From positions 102,403,672 to 102,467,671 of the forward strand of contig CM060947.1 in the NCBI GenBank assembly GCA_030765055.1: a stretch of 64,000 bases of DNA. The letters run 5' to 3'. The DNA is from Mantis religiosa (lineage: Eukaryota > Arthropoda > Insecta > Mantodea > Mantidae). The translations under genes were made by a program, and so were the position numbers. Every line of letters starts with the position of its first letter. The first letter of the stretch is position 1. The notes under the pieces were generated by a model that saw only the letters and a list, made by a program, of their open reading frames with translations, was not told the DNA's origin and did no database searches. Of the stretch, positions 13,301 to 25,351 are shown piece after piece.

Positions 13301-16300
13301 GGCTTTCTGGTGCGCAGTGCTTCTTGACCCTACACCTGAAGTAGGGTTGCTAGCAGGTGGCTCAAGACCCGATAGACAAGGAGAAGGCTGTATTCTCAAC
13401 AGGCCAAGAGCTTTGGCAGTTTACAGTTATGCCCTGTGGTCTCTGCTACGCACCAGTCACCTTCAAAAGCCTCATGGAGTCAGTAATGAGAGGATTGACT
13501 TATGACGCCTGCCTGCTATACCTGGACATCATCATCGTCGGTAAGACCTCGAAAACCATCTCGACAACCTGAGCAAGGTGCTACAGAGACTGCAGGTGAC
13601 CAACCTGAAGCTGAACGCGAAGAAGTGCCAGCTCTTTCGTAAGGATGTCAACTACTTGGGCCACATAGTCTCACCAACTAAATGGCCGCAGACCTGGAGA
13701 AGACAAAGACCGTGAGAGATTGGCCTCGGCCAAAGGATAAGCGAGAGTTGCGCAGTTTCCTGGGGCTCTGCAGTTATTACCGCCGTTTCATAAAGGGCTT
13801 CTCCAACATCGCCAAGCCCCTCACTCGCCTGACGGAAGAACACCGGCCTTATGTGTGGACGAAGGACGTCGAAGGCGCTTTCCAGCAACTGAAGCAGACA
13901 TTTTGCAGTGTTCCTATCTTGGGATTCCCTAAACTAGGCGGTGCCTTAATTGTGGACACCGTTGCCAGCGACCATTGCATTGTGGGCGTCCTATCCTAAG
14001 TCCAGGACGGCCACGAGGGGGTGATAGCTTACTGCAGCAAGACGCTGTCCAAGGCAGTGAACTACTGCGTCACCAGGCGAGAGCTGCTGGCGGTAGTAAA
14101 AACCTTGAATCACTTCCACAAGTACCTGTACGGTCAGCCATTCCTGAAGACTGACCACTCCGCCCTAACTTGACTACTTAGCTCTAGAAACCTGGAAGGC
14201 CAGACAGCTCGTTGGGTCCAGAGGCTGCAGGAGTACGACTTTACCTCCGAACATCGTAGAGGGAAGCGCTACACCAATGCAGATGCCATGTCCCGAAGAC
14301 CCTTCCCAAAAGAGTGTGGTTAATGCACAAGAGTGGAAGAGAAGGAGCTTGCGGCAGCTGTCAGAGTGGTCATGACAGTGCCTGCGAACGGATGGGATAG
14401 CGCAGGCCTGAGGAGGAAGCAGCTGGCGGATGCCGACATGCGGCCACTCTTGACAGAAGTGGAGGCAGGGACAGGACCAATCTGGGAGGACATCGCACCC
14501 TACAAGTCATACTGGGCCCAATGCGAGTCACTGAAGGCCAAAGAGGGCGTGCTTTTCGGGTATGGGAATCACCCGATGGGAAGACGCAGAGAGAGCAGTT
14601 GCTACTTCCTTGGAGTAAGATCCCGGAATTCTTCGAGGTAGTGCACGCAGGTACCTCCGGACACCTGGGAGCAAATCGAACGATCGACAAAACTCCGACA
14701 GCGCTACTACTGGCTGAGGCTCCGAGCAGATGCTAAGAGATGGTGCTGTCAATGTCACGTTCCCGAACGAGGCAACAAGTACCTAATGGTGGCCGTGATT
14801 ACTTCACCAAGTGGTCTGAGGTATATGCCATTCCGAACCAGGAGGCGAAGACAATTACAGACTGTCTCGTGGAGCAACTGTTCTGCCGTTTTGGGGTGCC
14901 GTTAGAGCTCCACAGCGACCAGGGCACCAATTTTGAGTCTCACCTGATGGAGGCACTGGAAATACTTGGGGTGAACAAGACCCGCACAACACCCCTACAT
15001 CCGCATTCGGGCGGCATGGTGGAAAGGTACATCAAGACCTTAGAAGAACATCTGAGGAAGGTCGTGGCCAGCCAGCAGCGAGACTGGGACGTCAAGGTGC
15101 CCTTGTTCTTGCTGGCCTACACTCGTTAACATACAACACCACTGGGATGACGCCAGCAAGCTTAATGTTCGGCCGAGAGTTACGCCTCCATTTTGACCTG
15201 GCTTTTGGGAGTCCCCCGGAAGTGAAACAGCCAGAAAACGAGTATGTGGAGAACCTCGTGGACATCTCCACAACATACATGAGATGGCTCTTCAGAACAT
15301 CCAGTTTGGCGAGCGACCAAATGAAGACCCGATAGGCAAGCCAACAGCCAAGGATTGCAGCAAGGTGACCTGGTCTGGTTGTACCGCCCTACTCGGACCA
15401 AGAGACAGTGCCCAAAACTGCAACAACCGTTGCAAGGACCGTACCGGGTGGTAAAAAGAATTAACGACATGATTACCACAGCCAGAAGGTGCCTTGAGGA
15501 AAGATGTTGGTGGTACACCTGGATCGTCTGGCCCGCTACGATGTTGCTGTTCGGGAAGACCCACCTTGATGAGGGAGCAGTGTTGCCGAGGCATTGTTAT
15601 GCCACAAGCTGCAGCCGGTGCAGAGTTAGACGCTTGCCGAGAGAGAGAAAGAGACAGATTGTTTTGTCTTTCTCACTGCATCACGATTGTTATCAAACAA
15701 TCGACAGAATTGTAGAACAATGACTGAAGGTATAAAAACCCACAAAGTGTCAGTTGCTAGTTAGTTGTTAATTGAGTGTGCAGCTGTGTAGTAATTGTGA
15801 GTGTGTGGACATTTGAAATGTACCGCAGTGAATTCTTTTGTTTGTTTACATGTGGCGGGAGTAACCAGACAACCTTGAGGTATGCGTTTTTGTATGTTAT
15901 GTCATTTCGCTGCTGTAAGAGGTGTACAAAGTTACTGTTCACTGTATTAAAGAGCATTTTAAATTTCTGCAAACAAGACTTTTAATTCTATGAACCTACA
16001 AAGTCACAATATGTTGTGGTTGGAAATGGGTTATATTCCTTCAAGAATAATTGCTCTACCTGTACAACTGTTTAATATGGTAAAAGTCTAACAACTCAAA
16101 GACATTATGACGACTCTCATATTGGATTTTTTGTTAGCAGTTGAAAAATTTGTGTTGCTTCTAATGAAATTTGAAGATCAGTTAGGTAGCAGTTATTGTG
16201 TACTCCTAATAAAAATGTATAAGTTAGTGTCTTAGTTATGTTAAAGTGATTGTTGCCGAAGTATGAACACTAAACATTCAATAATGGTATTTAATATATG

Positions 16301-19300
16301 GCTTTTTTTAACAGGAGAAAAAAGTCTTCAAGGAAAGATAAAAAATGTTGATCCATCAGCTGGAAATGATCCTAGATTGATGACTTCTGAAGGCTTCTCC
16401 GTAACAGGACTCGCTCACAACAGAATCCAAGTGAAGCATTCTGTTTCACCTAATCTTTGCATTTTCATTGCTGCAGTTAAGAATTTTTCCTCTATCCATG
16501 CTAAGAGTGTAAGTGAACATATCTTGTGTTATTTATTACTCTGGATATCCTTTTGTAACTCATTTCTATATTGGTTATATTTTAAATATTTTTTTACCAA
16601 AAAGAAAATGTATATACACTTCCAGGAATAAACATTATATGTATTTGTTTTACATTTAAATACTGATTGCACATGTAATAATTTCTTCCTTTAAACACAT
16701 GGTTACCGTAAATGTTCACTGTGTTTGCTGTTGGCAGCCAAACCACATAATGGAACAGCAAGCATTTGCTACAGTTACATTGGTCAGTGTTTCAATGGAG
16801 ATGCTGTACCTGCCACTATGATCCCCTGATGAAGGTCTTCCAGGGTGTGCAACTTACATTGATAGACTTTATCTTTCACAATTCCCCACAAATAATAGTC
16901 CCTAGGGGTTAGGTCTGGTGACCTTGGGGAAAACTCAATGGTCTGCTTTTGCCCAATCCAATATCTTTGCAGATTGTAATCCAGAAAGGTTTGTATGACT
17001 CGTTGGTAATATGATGGCCCGGTCCTGTGGATAGAAGACATAAAGTACAATACAGCTGGTAAAATTAATGATGTAACACCTCCAGGTACAGTATCAAAAA
17101 AATAAAGGACCCCACTAAATCCATAGATGATAATCAGCACCACATAAGAACCATCTGATTAACTGCTTGATCCACCTGAACATCAGATTTACCAGTGATT
17201 ATGTCAGTTCACTGTTCCATTTAGTTTAAACTGAACCTCCTCTAACTACACTACCTTCATCACATATTGCATCATCTTCAGTTTGTGATGATGTATCATC
17301 ACATCATCTTTAGTTGACATCACTGTTGATACCATTTGCAAAATTGCATTTGACCTGCACTACCATCTTCTTTAATCACATGCGGTAATAGTAGGATGTA
17401 CATTTTCAATTAGCAGCCTTAAGAATTTGTCATACGCTTGTACTGTTGATCCCCACTTCATGTGCACATTGCATAGCAGACTGCTGTGGAGAAGTTTTTC
17501 CAATACATGTGTTGACAAAGCAGATCTAGCTGTATGTGGTCTTCTGACTGTATCTTTGCAAATATCATAAATTATTCCATGCACCTCAAAACTTGTCAAT
17601 GTGACTCTGCTCTTCAGTATAATTATCAAACCTGATAAACAATTTCAGAATGCATTTTTGCTGTTTAAATGTCAAACATGTATCAGCCATTTTGTTTTCT
17701 TATCATTAAGGTAATTTGAGAACCATTTTTTTTTAAGGTAACATCCTCTACCATAAATCAGATGAATAAAATGGGTGAAATTATGCTCAAATGATCTCAA
17801 GGCCAATAGAGCTTGGAGTTACCCAAAATTCATCTTTAATATAAACCCTGGGAGAAAACCTTATCCAGATAACTCACCCTGATTAGATTCTTACTCGGGA
17901 CCTCTTAAATATTAGGCAAACATGCTACCCTCACACTACCAAAGCAGGCTGTTATTGTAATGAAAGTGCCAACATCTGCCGAGTAAAAGACCATACTACA
18001 ATGTACTCATTCAGATCACTTGACAATATCAATATCTTCATATAGTCTGGCAAAGGGTGTATGCATACCCTTATACTATGGAAGAAGGTAATCCAAGCAG
18101 CTTAATCCAAATTTGAAACTGGGCTTACAACATAAAGTAAAAAAATTACTACTGCATTATTACAATAACTAAGACAATTATTATAAGCACACACATGTCT
18201 GCATAACAAAGAGATATGCAGACAAATTAACTCCTCATGATAACCCTCCATTTATTGCTTTCTAATTTTAACATGTTTATTGAATGATATTCAGAGAGCA
18301 CTGTAGACTTTTGTAATTGATATTCAGTTGTTTGCATGTGTAGTAGTAATAATGATTTCAATTGAAAATCAATTGTACTGTTAAGCCTTTAACTTAAATG
18401 CTTAAAAACTGTTTAAATAAAACATCTGATTTTGCACGCAACTGATTCTGCCTATCTATGTAGAATTCACATGTTCACATATGTTATAGTATTCACAACA
18501 AAAGTTATGCAATCCATGTTACATTATTCCTAATACATTTTTGGTTAGGAATAATTTCTAAATCTCTTTAACGTACATATTATTTATAAATTGATGTTTC
18601 TTTGTTGCTTATATTTTTTTATTGTCAAAATGCAATATTCAATATAGAGTTAGCAAAGCGAGTACCAGTGAACTTATTTTTTAAGAACTTAACAGGGGAT
18701 ATTCTTATCTCTGAATGTCCCCTAAACTAACAAACTGATCATACTGAGAATACTTGTCATATGCTTAAACATTCCTTTCTTTTCTTGTAAATTAACCCTC
18801 TCACCAATATGGACGTCATATGATGTCCAAGTTAAAATGCCCCAAACCGATATGGATGTGTACAGACGTCCTGTGCATACGTGTATTTAATGCTTATTTA
18901 ACGCCAATTATTTTAATCTTCCTATTTTACAATAAATTTAAATTCTATAAGGGATGAAAACTTACCCTTAAAGGTTCCTTTTTGAATGGTACACCTCAAA
19001 ACCTGGATAAACACACAAGGGCACACCTTCAGATTCACGGCAAATAAAATTGGTTTCCTTGCGAACTTCTTTTTCCCGACAAACTGGACATTTTCAAAAT
19101 GGTCGCAACTTTTTTGGTTGTGGGTGGTATCCACTTAGTTAAGTGTTTTTTCTCAAGTATGAGGGGTGTTGAGTGGTGGATTTCTTACCCCCAGTATGAA
19201 CAGGCCTCTAAATATTATAGTACTCAATTAGGTTACAAGCTATTGAAACGCATAATTCCAGGTAGTTCATTGCCTTGCATGAATATAGAGCTCTCAAATC

Positions 19301-20839
19301 ACTAAACAATTGTGTATGGTTACATCCAGCTGGTATAAAAATACTTTTTTTAATATTTAACTTGTTTTTGTAAAGAGGGATAGCTTGCAATAACTAATTC
19401 ACCCCACCCATATTTGACCTGTCATTTCCCAAACAGTGGAGCAGCTAACATGCCATCTGTAGACCAGTTATACATCTAATGGAGGTTTACAAATAATATT
19501 TACACTGTCAACTCCTGAATTCTCCCCTATGCCCTAATTGTTTTAGAGGTCAGAGCTTTCCTCATCCTACTCGCATATACGTTTGTTTCCGTAAAAATGA
19601 CAGACACTAAGCCAACAATAAAAAAAGATGTGAAAATGTCAGTTGGTTGGATGTCAGAAGTTAGCTGTACATCAGAAAATATGTATATTTGTCTATTATG
19701 TCCATTTGCCTATTTGTTATTTGTGTTTGAGTTATTTTGACTACTGCACAATGTTGATTCTTCTGCAACACCTGAAGGAAGCAGGCCATTTTCTTCCTCA
19801 CTGCTACCTATATCCTCAACACCTCTTGTCATCGCCTTCAATATCCAAATCATGTCAGACAGCAGAAGGTCTTCCAGATTTTCTAAAGTGATATCAGAAG
19901 TTCGTACACATCCAACGAAAGCTAATTTATTTGCTACATTACTAGGATAAGCCATGGTTAACACTGAAATTAAACAATTTCAAATGTGCCATTCATTTAG
20001 CTCTTGATTGCTATAAGAAATCTGAACACCAGAGAGTATAAATAACAAACACTGAGCGAAAACAGCTGCATAAAGCTAACATAAATTTCAGTTGTGAAAT
20101 ACTGTAATAAGAAGTGCTGACAGAGGTTTGTTTCTTTCCAGTATGTGTTTCATACAACATATACAATGATTTTTGCTTGGTAGTATAAACTAGAGCCTAA
20201 AACCTTGAACCGGAGAAGTCGCTTGCACAGCTATACATATATACATTCATTCATATGCACGCAAAACAAAATTACTCAAATATTAGGCACATTCAACACA
20301 AAGAATAGCTTTTGCTACAGTGAAACAGATTAGTGAAATTTCAGATTTATTAATAATATACCTACTTTATTGATACTGTAGATGTATACTGCCTTTAATG
20401 GGTTTTAAACCAGTTTTTGTTTTGTTTAAATAAGTTAATAAATACGGAAGATATGAATGTGTATTTATGAAGCATTTTTAAAGCATTTAACAATTTAAAT
20501 GTCTTGTTCTGTTTATTGGGTATCCGTTTCCAGCCCATGAAGGGTTTAAATATCCATTGGCGAAGCGGTTAAACATATAAAAAAGTGAGTATTGGGCTAT
20601 TAAAAAGGATGTGAACAGCAACATTAAATGTTCGGAGACGCCAATTGATTCAGCAGTTGTGTGTCTAAAGCCTTACTACCACTATTAAATATTAAATTCA
20701 AATTAACTAATCATGACTCTGCTTATGTACTTTTCTTCTTTGTTAACTGGTTGTTTTGTTATCATGATGCACAACAATTATTTGTATTCAGTAATAGGTT
20801 CTGTATAGCTTACACCTGGTTTTGTGTGCATCATTTTAA

Positions 20840-20938
<99 letters not shown>

Positions 20939-21392
20939 TTGCCATAATTATTAATTACCATTAATATTGATGTGTCTAGTATCACTAATTGCATCATTGT
21001 AATTATTTGTATCTTATCCATTATAATTGCTTCTGACGTGATCTTCCATAACACCAACTGTGTATAATGTATGATTGAAAATAAACTAAACTTTACATAA
21101 AGCTTGAAGAAGTAACTCATGAAAGGCTGTAAGAGCTGGTTACAGGGAATTCAAGTGACAATAAATTGCATGGGAAAAAATTCAACTGAATTGGCTAATA
21201 CATGTTCGTTTGGATGGCTCATTCTGTAAGATTGATTCCAAGATCACAGGTTCAAATCCAGCCCAGTCAGATTGTTTTTAATTGTGCTTAAAAGTGACAG
21301 CTCCATATCAGTAAAAGAATCCCTGCAGGACAAAATTCCAGCACACTGACAGTGCTAATATTATCCTGATAACAAACAAAATATATAGAAGT

Positions 21393-21444
<52 letters not shown>

Positions 21445-24400
21445 CATACATACATCATAACATTTCAAAAAGTAAAATTGACCAAAATCTAAATAAAATA
21501 TCAAGCATCTACAAAGAGAGAGAGAATGGAAAATTTGGCCTTTTAAAATATGTGCCACTAAGAAATTATTACCTTGACCTCCCTGTGTTCAATTTAGTGT
21601 CCTTGCAGATTGTCATCCACAATGCCTTGTACATGCTTGACATTCATAAAATATCAAGCATTACCTTGAGATGACAGACATGTAAAAGTGTATTGTTCCA
21701 AGTGTGTACAATAGAGTTTCAAGTATAATGGTTACCCAGTGTTAAGCACTTAGGTGATAACACTGTCTTGCAAAATACAACTTTTATATGCTGGTTTGCA
21801 ATCTGAAAGATGATGTTAATTAATTTGTGTTAAATTGAATGATGCTGTCCATTTTTCTCTATCACATAAGGTTTCTCACAAATCTCAAAATAATATTTTG
21901 AAAATAGTGTTTTTGATGTAAATATCATGCATAACAAAATGAACATAAAAAGCAAAATTTCGAGTTATAAATATATACAAAAACCTGTATATGTGCCAAA
22001 GAATGTATGAAGTTAATTCTTCCTTGACCAGAAAGATGGTTGCATTGATTTACATTTATGTCGTGGTTAACAAACTTCCCTTTTCAAGCACCAACAGTAA
22101 TCCGTTAATAAAGCAAGGTTCCACCAATCCTGATATGTCCTCTCATTCTCATTGATTTCTTGATGAAGTCATTCACTTAGTTCTCTGTAAAGGATCCCAG
22201 ATCATCAGGAAAATAGTTTAGATGAGAGTATAAACAGTAAAGCTTTAAACTCATATTTTGCCCAGAAGCTCATGTTTTTTGTGGTATATTTCTCATATTT
22301 TGCAGAACTTTTATATTTCCAAGAAACTTATTGATTACCGTCTTGAAAGCACACTATGGTTATGATTTTGTGTCATTAATGATGTGCAAAAATGCACTTT
22401 TTCCATTAGCTATCTTACCGAGGTCCATTAAATATACCCTCTTTTATCTGAGCTTCAGACATCACAGAAAACTTACTAGTCAGTATTTGAAACACAACCA
22501 TTCTTGTGCATTGCTTTCATAAACTGTTTCATAATTCTATATGCAAAAGAGGCATTAACATTTTGGTGGGGTGGGATTAACTGGACGGGCACCAATGACT
22601 TCTTTCTTGCCCCTCTGAGTGTTAAACTTTTTTTTCTTAGGCCATTGTCTCCCTGTCCAATGTTTAACCCTGTTTCAACTATTCCATTCATATAAGAAGG
22701 ATGGGTACTTTGTATGCCCTCCTTGCTGTCATAGTTAAAAATTTTGATGCCTTAGGTCTCCACACAATAGCCATAGATATTCCTTGTAATTAATTCTAAA
22801 ATGGTTTCAAGATTTTCCTATAATTCTTTTAGAAACACAGAATGGACAACTAGTATTGAGGGAAATTTGCTTCTGTTGTATGCCATAAAACAGCTCTCAG
22901 ACTTACTTTCGAAGCGTTGATAAATAAACACTGGTTGTTACTATCATATATTTGTCTTCCCAGTTGTTGAAATAAACCTCGTAGATCACAGCAATAAACA
23001 AGTTGGTCTTCCATCTTAAAGAATTTGGTAAATTCTTTGTCTATATTCCTATACCAGGAAAATGTGGAAAACTGTTAAAACCAGGAAAACTGTTAAAATC
23101 TTTAAGTACACCCATAGAATTGGATATTTGGAGAAAAAATATTCATAACCGAAAACCGGGATAAAATTATAAATTTTGAAATCCTGGCATTAAATGAAGT
23201 GCCCCTAACACCAGATGGCAGAGGGATCAGAGCATCGTAGTAGCAGAGGAAGAAGAATGTTCATTTAGTGACCAAACAGCTGAGGATGAGATCGAATGAT
23301 CTTGAAAACGTTTCGATTATACAACATAGTAAGTGAAGTTGAGTGTAAACACAGTGACTCATTAATCAAACTCAAAAATGAAGAATACTTCACTGTTAAT
23401 AATGCTTCTGCTTTTAATATTTAAAATACACTTTCTTCAAAAATGGTGTAATGTTAGTTTTTTTTATCTCCGCTACCAGAAATAACCACATATGTAACTG
23501 AAGTTATTTGAATTGTTTATATACTTTCTCCTAAAAAAAGTGGATACCATGCTGAACAGCATATCACTACATTAGACATACCAAAAATACAAAATAACAA
23601 TGATGAATTTTTTCCAGAAATTGCATTACTGATCATCGCAAGTTATAGAAAGTAAGTAAAGTATTGAGATGTTCAGACATATAAGCTCCTAAAGGCTGAG
23701 TGTACATTTCTGTTCATCGTGCAAAAGTTAACAATTTCACTAATTGTTACCAGCTATCAGTCATCAGCCCATCCTTTAGGAAGATAGGGTTAGAGGATTG
23801 GGAACCATAGAAGGGTTGGTTTGTTTGTAGATATATATACAGTCTGAAGATGCAAAATATGTTACATTATTATTCATCTTTTGCTAAAAAATATACACGT
23901 ATAATAACAATTATATATAATTTTCAACATGTCAAAATATTGAATGTCATAAAACATATTATTTGAAAACTGTTATCATTTTCGAAATCAGCATGTTTGC
24001 TTCCAAATAAGTAGCCTATTTTCAGCGGGAAAGCGTCACAGGACAGTGCAGTTAAAGTTTCTTTGGGACAAGTGTTCTCATTTTTACAATACATCTAAAA
24101 TTGCAATATCAAAACATAATGCCTCTTACGCTAAAGTTAAACTGCCATTTTATTTACACCACATTTACAGTCACAAAGAGTATTTGAAGAATATACTGAT
24201 AAGTTCAAAGTCATGCAAGCTTGAGACAGCGGGTTTTATTCATACTCAAGTAGGATGTGACCCAGAAATCATTAAGATTTAATCACAGCACATTTTTATT
24301 TATACCACTATTATAAAGCATTTCTTTGTACTGAAACTATCCAGTTCTTCCTGTTATAGTATTGTATAATCCTTTTAAGAATATTTTTGTTTGTTACTTA

Positions 24401-25289
24401 TCAGATATACATTAATGTGACCATTTTGATCAATAGGTTATCTCATTGGATGTCACTCCGGGAGAATTGGCTGTATCTGTAGACATGGATAATAAAATGT
24501 ATATCTGGGACACAAATCAAGGTATTGTGAGGGTAAGTAAATGAAAACACAAAAGAATCCACTTTTCTCACTCTTTTTTATTTATATGTGTTTGGAGGAA
24601 TTTAGTAACAGTGACGTCAAAATTAATCGTAAAAACTATTTGTAGTTGTTAATTTTTAGATGAGTCGTATTGTTAAATCTCTATATTTGTAGTTGGTTTA
24701 TTGACACTCGTCATTTACTTTTTTTATATTATTGAGGAACTAGTTTCAAAGGCCATTGCCTCCATTTTCAACCTCTCTCCAACTCCAACTTTTTTATTTG
24801 TTCAAAATACAATAAAGTTTTTTGAAACTAGTATGAAAGTGATACTCAAAGCAGTAAGGATTTGTTTTAAGAAAATACCTAATGATTTATTGGGTGCTTG
24901 GAAGACTGTAAGAAATTGTTTATATAATTCCTTTCATGAAAGAGTTGTAATAAATTTAATTTAAAGGGAGTCAATTAATGACACTAAACAACACTTACTT
25001 TTAAATTTCCCGGAACATGTTTCAGAGGCTATTTTCCTCCATTGTCAACCAGACACCGATGTTCCGGGAAATTTAAAAGTAAGTGTTGTTTAGTGTCATT
25101 GACTCCCTTTAAATTTAACTGTTCATATGTATATATTCTTTAGTAAAGACAGTATATTTTTGTGTGTTATTTTATGTATTAGGTATTCAAGAATTGCAAC
25201 CATTGTATTCTGTTTTAATCGTCTTACATTCAAACTTATAGTGTTTGCTATTTAGAGTTTTTCCTTCTGTGGATATAGCAAATCTCACA

Positions 25290-25351
<62 letters not shown>

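Larger units (their letters stand above)
10892..16008 (+). mobile_element. Ty3/Gypsy LTR retrotransposon, complete in structure, coding capacity destroyed
   Basis: The 5117-bp element has two LTRs of about 430 bp, a tRNA-Leu primer site, gag then pol in the Gypsy order (protease, RT, RNase H, integrase), a purine tract before the 3' LTR and a 4-bp ATAT duplication at 10888-10891 and 16009-16012. It is more GC-rich than the surrounding intron. Many frameshifts and stops, a lost integrase Asp and altered protease and RT active sites show it is inactive. No env-like frame is seen. It lies in intron 2 of PAAF1, same orientation as the gene. Confidence 0.93.

Noticed and set aside
15355..15723. 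122-residue frame at the end of the Gypsy element
   Set aside because: First part is the degraded integrase C terminus; the rest runs into the 3' LTR.
20661..21120. Poly-Leu and poly-Ile reading frames
   Set aside because: Translation of the (ATT)n microsatellite on the two strands.
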